This document shows, in pieces, positions 1-6,965 of a DNA stretch of 29,213 nucleotides (position 1 is the first letter of the stretch; the number at the start of each line of letters is the position of its first letter). This DNA is from a virus. Position numbers and translations under genes: made by a program. A model generated the notes under the pieces. That model was not told the DNA's origin and did no database searches. It saw only the letters and a program-made list of their open reading frames with translations. The stretch covers positions 1 to 29,213 of the IMG/VR virus record IMGVR_UViG_3300022839_000075; one strand, 5' to 3'.

Positions 1-130
1 CTGTCTTTTTAATATTAGGATCTCTAGTCTCTAAATCTATTGCTATAGTAGAACGATCGCTTAGATCTGGGTAGCTAGTGGGCGGTGTCCAGTCACTATC
101 AGTCGTTGTAAATGTAAGTTCAGTAGCCAT
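1..130 (-). CDS. polA: DNA polymerase I (family A), N-terminal fragment
   Basis: Only the first 43 codons are inside the window; the gene runs off the left edge. The ATG at 130-128 is preceded by a strong Shine-Dalgarno (SD). The fragment contains SDWTPP (residues 12-17), YPDL (20-23) and AIDLETRDP (30-38). D32-L-E34 fits the Exo I motif (DxE) of the 3'-5' proofreading exonuclease domain of phage family-A polymerases, which typically begin this way. The start codon overlaps the stop of the preceding mini-gene (TAATG), so translation is probably coupled. It is the last gene visible in the replication block after primase and helicase, where a replicative polymerase is expected. The polymerase domain itself is not seen. 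Confidence 0.85.
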   Translation of the reverse strand, partial: MATELTFTTTDSDWTPPTSYPDLSDRSTIAIDLETRDPNIKKT

Positions 131-234
131 TACTTTTCTCCTCTTTTAGTTCTCTTGCCATATAACTTTTGCCAAGACCAACTGGTTAAATATGTTGAAT
201 AATGATATATCCGTTCAAGTATATAACGTTTCAT
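130..234 (-). CDS. 34-aa mini-protein upstream of DNA polymerase
   Basis: An ATG at 234-232 overlaps the stop of the 77-aa gene (ATGA), and its own TAA overlaps the polymerase ATG (TAATG). The peptide is basic and aromatic, begins MKRYILERIYHYS and contains a WSWQKLYG motif. I recall similar 'W-KLYG' mini-proteins beside replication genes in marine phages, but I cannot assign a function. Both ends being coupled to real genes argues that it is translated. It may act mainly as a coupling leader for polymerase. Confidence 0.6.
   Translation of the reverse strand: MKRYILERIYHYSTYLTSWSWQKLYGKRTKRGEK
138..143 (-). promoter_or_regulatory. Shine-Dalgarno of the DNA polymerase gene
   Basis: The minus strand reads GAGGAG, 7 nt before the polymerase ATG at 130. 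The site lies inside the last codons of the 34-codon mini-gene, so ribosomes finishing that gene would sit on the polymerase start. Confidence 0.75.
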
Positions 235-464
235 GTATTAAATACCGATTCCATATCTTCTTCAATATTTTCATTCTCTTTAGTTTTAGAAGAAATTTGT
301 TCCTTACAATAATTTTCTATTGCTTTAGGATCTTTTATAAGAGATAATATTTCTAAAAAACATTCAATTCTAACTTTATTTTTAATTTTTGTAGATTTTA
401 ATTGTCCTAGATAAGCTCTATTTTTTTGTGCCCATTCTTTATGAGTTATTTCTCCATTTATCAT
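231..464 (-). CDS. Hypothetical protein, 77 aa
   Basis: A small, highly charged protein that begins MINGEITHKEWAQ and ends in an acidic tail (ENIEEDMES). No family is recognised. It is predicted largely helical, with no membrane segment or cysteine cluster. Its ATG overlaps the stop of the upstream 46-aa gene by ATGA, and its own stop overlaps the next start in the same way, so it is embedded in a chain of coupled genes running from the DUF3310 gene to DNA polymerase. Position suggests a role in DNA metabolism or early takeover, but nothing in the sequence shows it. Confidence 0.75.
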   Translation of the reverse strand: MINGEITHKEWAQKNRAYLGQLKSTKIKNKVRIECFLEILSLIKDPKAIENYCKEQISSKTKENENIEEDMESVFNT

Positions 465-601
465 TTTTTCTTCCTTTGTTTATTTTTTCTACCCATATAC
501 CAATCTCCAGGTTCATAATCCCATTTTTTACCGTGGTGGCCCCTAATATTAGCATAAAGCATTCTAAGTTTAACGATTATTTTTCTTACTCTTCGTATCA
601 T
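461..601 (-). CDS. 46-aa basic mini-protein
   Basis: An open frame from ATG at 601 to TGA at 463-461, overlapping the 3' end of the DUF3310 gene by 32 nt and the start of the 77-aa gene by 3 nt (the shared ATGA). The product starts MIRRVRKIIVKL, carries the motif WDYEPGDWYMG and ends in a Lys/Arg-rich tail. A shorter start exists at an internal ATG (33 aa, at 559-561). Neither start has a convincing ribosome site, so coupling to the upstream gene is likely. Without it there would be a roughly 105-nt hole in an otherwise gapless operon. Function unknown; the charge suggests nucleic-acid contact. Confidence 0.55.
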   Translation of the reverse strand: MIRRVRKIIVKLRMLYANIRGHHGKKWDYEPGDWYMGRKNKQRKKK

Positions 602-836
602 CTTTTAATTTTAATTTTTCTAGTTCACAGTAATGTATGATTTTATCAAGGTCTTGTTCTGCTGTTCCTTTAAATAAATATCTACAAACATATTTTACCA
701 CACATCCCTGAAAGAATGATAGATTGTTTTTTGAAATAAATTCATAAGGTTGTATTTTAAAATTATCTTTATAATGAGATCCACCTACCTGCCTACCTTG
801 TGGAAACGTTTCGTCAAACATATCTTTATTACTCAT
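570..836 (-). CDS. DUF3310 protein (T7 gp1.7-like nucleotide kinase family)
   Basis: The 88-aa protein has the DUF3310 signature: GGSHY (residues 18-22), IQPYEFI (28-34), the Phe-rich central helix and VVKYVCRYLFKG followed by DLDKIIHYCELE. The family includes T7 gp1.7, a nucleotide kinase acting on dGMP and dTMP, so a role in supplying precursors for replication is plausible. The C-terminal tail is lysine-rich. Its start overlaps the end of the upstream helicase gene by 8 nt. Family assignment is firm; enzymatic activity is inferred from the T7 member, since many homologues are untested. Confidence 0.8.
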   Translation of the reverse strand: MSNKDMFDETFPQGRQVGGSHYKDNFKIQPYEFISKNNLSFFQGCVVKYVCRYLFKGTAEQDLDKIIHYCELEKLKLKDDTKSKKNNR

Positions 837-2400
837 CTATACTCCTTTTATAGTTAGAAAATATTTTACCCATAGGAAAATAAAATTCATGATTTGTTGC
901 TAGTAAATGAAGTGTCTTTTTAGCACGAGTCACTCCTGTATACCAGACTCGGGCTTCAGCCATTTTATCATTACCATTCTTACTATTAAAATGAGATGGC
1001 CAATTAGACTTCTCATATATAATAACATTGTCTGCTTCTCCTCCTTTAACGGAGTGAATAGTGTCAATAATAATGTTAGCTTTGTCATCAAGTTCTACAT
1101 TGTTTTTTAACATAGTTTCAAAATAATCCAAGTCCTTTATAGTAAATTTACGGTTTAGTACTTCCCACCAATTGTTGTTAGGTGTATGTAGTCCTGCTTG
1201 AGTTTTTAAAAATTGTAGATCTAAAGGTTCATTAGGATGAATAGCTGACCAAGATTTAGCATCTATCTTTCTCCACCCTCTTTTTATTTCTTGGATAAAG
1301 TCATACATAATTCCCACTTCTTCTTTGTTAAGAGTTCCTCCTTTTTTTAACTTCTCCCAATAAGAAATAGCTAACCATTTGTTCATATTAAACGATTTAT
1401 TACCTCTCATGTCTTGGAAATATAAGCCTTTTGCTCTAGCAAAATCTCTTAATTCGTTTACATTATTTCTTACTCTTCCTAAAATTAGCCAGGAGCCCTC
1501 TATTTTACCTATTGGAATCTCATTAAACTTAGAGTATCTCTCTATGTAACCTCTTACATTGTTGCTAGTAAATTCTTTTTCTTGTCTTACAGTTATAAAT
1601 TTTAATATTTCTTTTGATAAACTATGAACATCTTTGTTTAATCTATATGATTTTTTCAAGGTAAATACTTTTCCAGGGAAAGTTAGGAAAGAATGTACAT
1701 CTGCACCATTCCATTCATATATGGCTTGATCATCATCTCCAGCTAAATAAATTCTTTTTGCTTTTTCTGCTATCTTGTAGACAAATTTCCATTGAAGTGG
1801 AGTTAGATCTTGAGCCTCATCTACTATAAATACTTTGTAATGTTGTGGATTAACTTCTTCAATATATTTTTCAACCATATCTGTAAAGTCTATTTTATGA
1901 TTCTTTTTAAATTTTTCATAATTTCTTATGATGTCTCTATATTGAATTAACCTTCCTCTTTTAATTGTCTCTCTTCTAAAAGCTTCATCTGGTTCAATTA
2001 ATAAATTTCTAGATTTGTCATATACTCTAAGAAACCAGTTATTAAATACCCTGTTGTTCATGTCTTCATCACTCATGTTAGCTGAAACAGTTCCCCAATC
2101 CGTATGAAACTCCAACATATCTATTCTAGGATCTACCACTTGAACGTTATCTAAATGTTTTTTACAAAAAGAATGAATAGTTCTAAAATTATCAAAATCT
2201 TCCTCCTTATAATTTGTAAATTTTTTAACTACTCTTGATACAGCTTCGTTAACAGCTTTGTTTGTGAAAGATACATAGACAATCTCATGAGGTTGTACAC
2301 CTAACCTTAACCATTTTTCTATTATTTTAATAAGCCTCGTGGTTTTACCTGTACCAGGAGGCCCAAATATTTTAGCAGTTTTATTGATTATCTGGATCAA
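829..2400 (-). CDS. UvrD/Rep-like superfamily 1 DNA helicase
   Basis: A 523-aa ATP-dependent helicase of the UvrD/PcrA type. Walker A is GPPGTGKTT (13-21), motif Ia is near VSFTNKAV (43-50), and Walker B with the DEAQ box is IVDEAQDLT (192-200). Motif III is GDDDQAIYEWNGAD (221-234), motif V is THSVKGGEADNV-like (DTIHSVKGGEAD), and motif VI is WYTGVTRAKKTLHLL near the C-terminus. The TTG start at 2400 is forced by Walker A lying only 12 residues in; the start is inside the upstream primase gene (20-nt overlap). With no DnaB-type helicase seen in the window, this may be the fork helicase or a recombination helicase working with the PD-(D/E)XK nuclease. Confidence 0.92.
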   Translation of the reverse strand: MIQIINKTAKIFGPPGTGKTTRLIKIIEKWLRLGVQPHEIVYVSFTNKAVNEAVSRVVKKFTNYKEEDFDNFRTIHSFCKKHLDNVQVVDPRIDMLEFHTDWGTVSANMSDEDMNNRVFNNWFLRVYDKSRNLLIEPDEAFRRETIKRGRLIQYRDIIRNYEKFKKNHKIDFTDMVEKYIEEVNPQHYKVFIVDEAQDLTPLQWKFVYKIAEKAKRIYLAGDDDQAIYEWNGADVHSFLTFPGKVFTLKKSYRLNKDVHSLSKEILKFITVRQEKEFTSNNVRGYIERYSKFNEIPIGKIEGSWLILGRVRNNVNELRDFARAKGLYFQDMRGNKSFNMNKWLAISYWEKLKKGGTLNKEEVGIMYDFIQEIKRGWRKIDAKSWSAIHPNEPLDLQFLKTQAGLHTPNNNWWEVLNRKFTIKDLDYFETMLKNNVELDDKANIIIDTIHSVKGGEADNVIIYEKSNWPSHFNSKNGNDKMAEARVWYTGVTRAKKTLHLLATNHEFYFPMGKIFSNYKRSIDE

Positions 2401-3922
2401 AGCTAGGCATCTTCTTGTTAAAGTTAACGTTACGGTCTTTTACAGATTCAAACTTAGGTTTAGATATTTTCCAAAGTCTAGCTGTGTATTCCTTATGCTT
2501 CCTTATATACTCTGCTCCATTGTCTATTAATATTTCTTTTACTTCTGGAGCCTTTAAGTTCTGACCTTCTTTCTTTAAAAACTTTTTAAAGACCTCTAAT
2601 CTAAAAAACATATAACCATCTTCTTCATAAACATAATCACTTTGTGTTTGAGATATATCATCTGCAACTTGGTTATCATCAATAAAGTTTTTGAATATGT
2701 ATTCAAATTCATCTTTATCATCATCTGTAAAGTCATAACCTTCCACATCAGTTTGTATTGTTTTAAGATAATTTAACCATAAATGAAATGATTCCTTCTC
2801 CATAGTTTTCCAAACAATATCTGTATCAAACAACTGTGTTTTAAGTAATTGTTGCTGACAAAGTTCTTGTCCAGTTAATCTTATAGGCTTCTTATCAATA
2901 GTTAAAATATATTTAGGTGGCTTAGTATTAATCTTTTGAAAAGAATCTACAGAAAAACTATAGTTACTTTTACCTATACCTAACTTTCTTTTAATACATA
3001 GATCTTGGTTACAAAACCTTTTAGCAGGCGGAGTGTTACATTTATAATTATATTCTTTTTCTTTAGTTAAAGAATTAATAATTGTAGCCTTAACTTCTTT
3101 TGCAGGTAATGCATTTTCTCCCCAAGCTTTATTTACTTCTTGAAGATCATGTTCCCATGCTCCTTCTTTACCTAACTTCTTAATCATACATACACCCACA
3201 TTAAACAAAGCTTCGTTTCTACCACCTTGCTCCATTTGCGTTGTCATAAATGATTGTACACATGGAGGATATTCCTTAAACATATCGTCTCCGTTTTCCT
3301 GTACTTCAATTTTTATTGCATAGAAATCTTTCGGTTTTAATCTAAACTTAGCAACAGCTTCTGGTAATTTCTCAAAAGGTATCGAGTGGCCGTTGTCATC
3401 TAATGCATATCGCATAGTCATTTCTGCATTAAAGTAAGGTAGATTTAACCAATTACCTATAGTTCCTAGTTCTACATTAATTGTTCTTTGTTTAGGAAAT
3501 ATTTCACAGTCTCCAAAACCTAATACTCCGGCTATCTCAGTTAATTTATTAATCATCTCAGATGCAGTTATCACACCATCAATATGTAAAAATAAATGTA
3601 ATCCACCAGACTTAGATCTATAAGGAAAGAGTGGAAGTTTTAGTTCTCTAATTTTTTTAATAGTAGATTTAATATCCATAGAATATTTATCTACATCAAT
3701 ACAGCCCCACTTACAGTTATTGTCCTTCATAATTGGAACAATACCTATAGAGACTTCACCTTTTAGATGTTTTTCAAATAGTTCGTTTGTTACAGACCCT
3801 TTCTTAGTAAGCGCTTTACCTTCTGCTTTACCATCAGACCTATGAGCCCCATTGAGCTCATAGGTACCGTAAGCGGAGTCTAATCCGCCGAATAGGTCGC
3901 TAAAAAATTCTAGCGATTCCAT
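2381..3922 (-). CDS. Archaeo-eukaryotic-type primase (AEP / TOTE-like primase)
   Basis: A 513-aa protein with the AEP catalytic pattern. Metal-binding CIDVD (74-78, DxD) is followed by SGGLHLFLH (105-113, the sxH motif), then IFPKQ (141-145) and NWLNLPY (157-163). The order and spacing match primases of the TOTE/PrimPol-like group found in phages. A second region has PPC (218-220), GGRN (232-235) and a Cys cluster C294, C303 and C308 with a typical CNTPPAK...CNQDLC layout, probably a zinc or Fe-S C-terminal primase domain. It would lay primers for the family-A polymerase downstream. It starts 2 nt after the previous gene with no SD, so translation is probably coupled. No DnaG or T7-type primase is visible in the window. 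Confidence 0.85.
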   Translation of the reverse strand: MESLEFFSDLFGGLDSAYGTYELNGAHRSDGKAEGKALTKKGSVTNELFEKHLKGEVSIGIVPIMKDNNCKWGCIDVDKYSMDIKSTIKKIRELKLPLFPYRSKSGGLHLFLHIDGVITASEMINKLTEIAGVLGFGDCEIFPKQRTINVELGTIGNWLNLPYFNAEMTMRYALDDNGHSIPFEKLPEAVAKFRLKPKDFYAIKIEVQENGDDMFKEYPPCVQSFMTTQMEQGGRNEALFNVGVCMIKKLGKEGAWEHDLQEVNKAWGENALPAKEVKATIINSLTKEKEYNYKCNTPPAKRFCNQDLCIKRKLGIGKSNYSFSVDSFQKINTKPPKYILTIDKKPIRLTGQELCQQQLLKTQLFDTDIVWKTMEKESFHLWLNYLKTIQTDVEGYDFTDDDKDEFEYIFKNFIDDNQVADDISQTQSDYVYEEDGYMFFRLEVFKKFLKKEGQNLKAPEVKEILIDNGAEYIRKHKEYTARLWKISKPKFESVKDRNVNFNKKMPSFDPDNQ

Positions 3923-3924
3923 AT

Positions 3925-4731
3925 TTAAAACGGTGCTGATGTTACTTGTGGCTCGCCTTCTTGAGAAAGATTCACCTTAGTATTTCCTTGCTTACAAGTT
4001 TCATAGAACGACATAGCCGTATCCATTAAGTCTTGATTAGGAATGTCTTTATGGTGTTCAACTTCCCATCCAAACCAAGAACCTAAACTATTCTTTTCAA
4101 GCATAGTCTTCATCAAATAAATTTGAGACCATGTTGGTGGTTGGAACATTCCGTTTTTACCTTTTCTTCTCTGAGAAAGCATCATTGAATTCCACTTCTT
4201 AGACTTCTTAGCTTGAGTGGCCTTCATGACTATAACTGCTGTCTCTGACGGTTGATCGTTTTCATCCACGACTACTACATAGTGATAATGAGTAGGTTCA
4301 ATATAATTACCACTTGGTAATCTATCTTTTCTATCATCACCTCTAATTGTTTTAGTCATAATGTCTGAATCCGCAGCATATGAATTAACAGGTGCAACAG
4401 AATTCTGTGTACCTCTGTCAGCCCACTCTACGTATTCAAATTTATAAAAACAAGGAACGACTTTAAAACCGTCCTTACCATTATAAAGTTTATTCAGAAC
4501 AGTATTAATTACCTGTCCTGGTCTTGCCTTCTCAATAAACTTAGAATCACCTTGAGTTACGTGAGGTGAATTGTTAGTGAGGATCTTTAAGAACGGAAGT
4601 GATACATCATTTGATGTAATGTTTTCCGCTCCTGCACCAGCTAACCGTTCCAATGATGAAACATCTAGTGATGGGGCAGATGCAGTTTCTTTTTTAACTA
4701 CTTCTGATTTTGGCGTTTCTAATTGTGCCAT
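3925..4731 (-). CDS. Conserved phage protein, possible ssDNA-binding protein
   Basis: A 268-aa soluble protein with a low-complexity N-terminus (residues 1-35), then a conserved core: LPFLKILTNNSPHV, ARPGQVINTV, VVPCFYKFEYVEW and later KSKKWNSMM, WSQIYLMKT and GSWFGWEV. I recall this family as common in replication modules of marine podoviruses and siphoviruses, usually next to primase and helicase, and usually listed as hypothetical. The aromatic-rich beta core and the position suggest ssDNA binding, but no diagnostic motif is visible. An AGGAG ribosome site precedes the ATG. Family recognition is moderate; function is inference. Confidence 0.6.
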   Translation of the reverse strand: MAQLETPKSEVVKKETASAPSLDVSSLERLAGAGAENITSNDVSLPFLKILTNNSPHVTQGDSKFIEKARPGQVINTVLNKLYNGKDGFKVVPCFYKFEYVEWADRGTQNSVAPVNSYAADSDIMTKTIRGDDRKDRLPSGNYIEPTHYHYVVVVDENDQPSETAVIVMKATQAKKSKKWNSMMLSQRRKGKNGMFQPPTWSQIYLMKTMLEKNSLGSWFGWEVEHHKDIPNQDLMDTAMSFYETCKQGNTKVNLSQEGEPQVTSAPF

Positions 4732-4749
4732 GTGTTACTCCTATAGTTG

Positions 4750-5292
4750 TTACTTGTTAGTTTTTATCTTAGTTCTATTAGCAACGTATAACCCAAATAA
4801 GTCTGAGGGTATAGTTTTATTTTTCTCGGATTGCTCTTTAACAAATCCTCGAAGCGTTTGCCAATGGATGTCTTCTTTTTGGTCTACGACAAGACCTTTA
4901 GCTTCTAGCTCAGCTTTTACTCTAGCTGCGTCAGAATCTTCTCCTTTACTAAACGATAAGGTTAAGTTGTTTTTAACCAAATCCCCAAAGTTATTATCAC
5001 GTAGCCATTTAAAAGCATCCGCTTTTTTATCTTCTGGGATCTTCGCATAGTAATAAGGTGCAACCTCAACAGAAGAACCATCTTCTAGTTTGAGCATTGA
5101 TATACCTGCCTCAGACATTACAGCAGGGATAACTTCTTCAGATAAACGTAGTTGCTCTGCTTTAGCATTTTTAAGTGCTATCTCAGCTTGTTCTACAGTT
5201 TTATTTTGAGAAAGTAATTCATTGCATAAATTTGCAATATCTTTGGTTTTATCGGTGTCTATACTTATATTTGTTAGTTGTTCTAGGTTCAT
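4750..5292 (-). CDS. Conserved replication-module protein of unknown function
   Basis: A 180-aa protein and the first gene of the replication operon, directly behind the divergent promoter region. Residues 20-55 look like a coiled coil (Glu/Lys/Leu-rich, following QNKTVEQAEIALKNAKAEQ). A conserved-looking core follows: LEDGSSVEVAPYYYAKIPE, AFKWLRDNNFGDLVKN, then HWQTLRGFVKEQ and PSDLFGLYV. I have seen the same motif order in other marine phages next to primase genes, but I know of no assigned function. A very good SD (AAAGGAGGT) precedes the ATG, suggesting high expression as the leading gene. Confidence 0.7.
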   Translation of the reverse strand: MNLEQLTNISIDTDKTKDIANLCNELLSQNKTVEQAEIALKNAKAEQLRLSEEVIPAVMSEAGISMLKLEDGSSVEVAPYYYAKIPEDKKADAFKWLRDNNFGDLVKNNLTLSFSKGEDSDAARVKAELEAKGLVVDQKEDIHWQTLRGFVKEQSEKNKTIPSDLFGLYVANRTKIKTNK

Positions 5293-5299
5293 AAAAATG

Positions 5300-5308
5300 A
5301 CCTCCTTT
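5300..5308 (-). promoter_or_regulatory. Strong Shine-Dalgarno of the replication-operon lead gene
   Basis: The minus strand reads AAAGGAGGT, 7 nt before the ATG at 5292. It is the best ribosome site seen in the window. The divergent gene starting at 5353 has none. Confidence 0.85.
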
Positions 5309-5314
5309 ATTACC

Positions 5315-5343
5315 TTGACTATATAGTCATTAAAACCTATAAG
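5315..5343 (+). promoter_or_regulatory. Sigma70-type promoter driving the rightward helicase gene
   Basis: The -35 is TTGACT (5315-5320), the spacer is exactly 17 nt, and the -10 is TATAAG (5338-5343). The expected start point is about 5350, only about 3 nt before the ATG at 5353. The mRNA would be leaderless or nearly so, which agrees with the complete absence of an SD for that gene. Confidence 0.65.
5316..5329. repeat. Perfect 14-bp palindrome in the divergent promoter region
   Basis: TGACTATATAGTCA is its own reverse complement. It covers most of the rightward -35 and the whole leftward -10, so a dimeric regulator bound here would block or choose between both promoters. Operator function is inferred from position only. 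Confidence 0.6.
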
Positions 5344-5347
5344 TCAA
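5318..5347 (-). promoter_or_regulatory. Sigma70-type promoter driving the leftward replication operon
   Basis: On the minus strand the -35 is TTGACT (5347-5342) and the -10 is TATAGT (5323-5318), each 5 of 6 to consensus, with an 18-nt spacer. Transcription would start near 5311, giving a short leader that contains the strong SD. Its -35 overlaps the -10 of the opposing promoter and its -10 overlaps that promoter's -35. Confidence 0.6.
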
Positions 5348-5352
5348 CCACT

Positions 5353-6783
5353 ATGTTGAACTTGTTTAACTTTAAAACCGCTCCTTACGAGCATCAAAAA
5401 ATTGCCCTAGAAAAATCCTGGAATAAATTAAATTACGCTTTCTTCATGGAAATGGGAACAGGTAAAACAAAAGTTACAATAGATAATATCGGTTTACTAC
5501 GACTTCATGAAGGTATTACAGGTGTTTTAATTATTGCACCTAAATCCGTATACACGGTATGGGCCTATGATGAGATCGAAAAACACATGAGTCCAGATAT
5601 TGACTACACTACTTACATTTGGAATATAGATAAACCTAAAAAATTAGATAAAGCTTATAAAGTAAATAAAGATTTAACTATTTTTTGCATGAACGTTGAA
5701 GCCTTGTCTACTGCTAGAGGACTTAAAGGTGCTACAGAGTTTTTAAAAAAACACAAAGCCATGACTATTGTAGATGAGTCCACTACAATTAAAAATCATA
5801 AAGCCATACGAACTAGAAATATTTTAAAATTAGCTAAATACTCTTTCTACAGAAGAATCTTAACAGGTTCTCCTGTTACTAAATCACCATTAGATTTATA
5901 TACTCAGTGTGGTTTTTTAAATGAAGATCTATTAGGTTTCTCTTCTTACTATACATTTAGAAATAGATATTGTGTTACACACAGATTAGATTTAGGTGGA
6001 GGAAAATACACTGAAATACCTAAGTACTATGTAAAACTAGAGGAACTTGAAGAAAAATTAAAAACGTTTTCTTACCGTGTTACTAAAGATGAATGCTTAG
6101 ATCTGCCTCCTAAACAATATACCAAAAGATATGTAGATATGAATGAAGAGCAAGAAAGAGTTTATAAATCTTTAAAACAATCTGCTATTGCCATCATTGA
6201 AGATGAAACTGTTTCTTATAATAATAAGTTAACTGAAATAATTAAACTACATCAAGTAGGTAATGGTTTTGTAAAAACAAATGATGCGGAATTAAAAGAA
6301 TTTAAAAATCCTAAACTACATGCTTTGTCGGATATAATTGAAGAAGCAAATGGTAAAATGATTATATGGGCTAACTATATTTATAATATAGAAAACATTA
6401 TTGAATTTCTTCAAGACAAATACGGTAAAGCTTCTGTAGTTGCAAATTATGGTGCAATTGATTCTGCTAAAAGAACTATTGCTATGAAAAGATTTCAAGA
6501 AGATCCTGAATGTTTATTCTTTGTAGGTAATCCTACCACAGGTGGTTTTGGACTTACTTTAACTGCAGCAACTAATGTAGTTTATTTTTCTAATAACTTT
6601 AACTATGAAGTTAGAAGACAATCCGAAGATAGAGCCCACAGATCTGGTCAAACTAAAACTGTTTTATATACAGATATTATATGTAAAAATAGCTTAGATG
6701 AACGTATTTTAAGTGCTCTTCACCAAAAAGATAAATTAGCTATAGCAACCATGGGAGATGAGTTTAAAAACTGGTTAAAATAG
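5353..6783 (+). CDS. SNF2/DEAD-like superfamily 2 helicase (ATPase)
   Basis: A 476-aa protein with a Q-like entry YEHQ (12-15), Walker A MEMGTGKTK (32-40) and a DEST box in place of DEAH/DEAD (IVDESTTIKN, 139-148). Motif III-like LTGSPV lies at 170-175. The C-terminal RecA lobe has GFGLTLTAATNVVYFSN and the SNF2 motif VI QSEDRAHRSGQ, followed by DERILSAL. The family includes SNF2-like phage helicases that remodel protein-DNA complexes or help replication and recombination. It is one of only two genes on the plus strand and starts from its own promoter with no SD. It ends 14 nt before a 55-aa gene and converges on the nuclease gene. Confidence 0.92.
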   Translation: MLNLFNFKTAPYEHQKIALEKSWNKLNYAFFMEMGTGKTKVTIDNIGLLRLHEGITGVLIIAPKSVYTVWAYDEIEKHMSPDIDYTTYIWNIDKPKKLDKAYKVNKDLTIFCMNVEALSTARGLKGATEFLKKHKAMTIVDESTTIKNHKAIRTRNILKLAKYSFYRRILTGSPVTKSPLDLYTQCGFLNEDLLGFSSYYTFRNRYCVTHRLDLGGGKYTEIPKYYVKLEELEEKLKTFSYRVTKDECLDLPPKQYTKRYVDMNEEQERVYKSLKQSAIAIIEDETVSYNNKLTEIIKLHQVGNGFVKTNDAELKEFKNPKLHALSDIIEEANGKMIIWANYIYNIENIIEFLQDKYGKASVVANYGAIDSAKRTIAMKRFQEDPECLFFVGNPTTGGFGLTLTAATNVVYFSNNFNYEVRRQSEDRAHRSGQTKTVLYTDIICKNSLDERILSALHQKDKLAIATMGDEFKNWLK

Positions 6784-6797
6784 TTTATACTCATTCA

Positions 6798-6965
6798 ATG
6801 AGAGACAATAAAATAATAGAAAACTTCATTAAAGAAAAATATAAAAAAATAAAAGAGATGGCTTTGTTTAGAAACTTAAAGAAAGAAGTTGAAACAGGTG
6901 CTAATGGAACTCAAGATTACATTATTAAAGAAGGACCTAATAAAGATAAATTAGCTAAGAAGTAA
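6798..6965 (+). CDS. 55-aa charged mini-protein downstream of SNF2-type helicase
   Basis: An ATG at 6798 opens a 55-codon frame ending at TAA 6963-6965. The product is Lys/Glu-rich, with IIENFIKEKYKKIKEM helical near the start, then ETGANGTQDYIIKEG and a lysine tail. There is no SD. It follows the helicase by 14 nt on the same strand, so it probably shares its mRNA. Its last 11 nt overlap the last codons of the opposing nuclease gene tail-to-tail. No family is assigned. The full frame fills an otherwise empty 170-nt gap, which supports it. Confidence 0.55.
   Translation: MRDNKIIENFIKEKYKKIKEMALFRNLKKEVETGANGTQDYIIKEGPNKDKLAKK

Noticed and set aside
4571-5050. 159-codon plus-strand frame across the 268-aa and 180-aa genes
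   Set aside because: It spans two well-supported minus-strand genes and encodes no recognisable domain.
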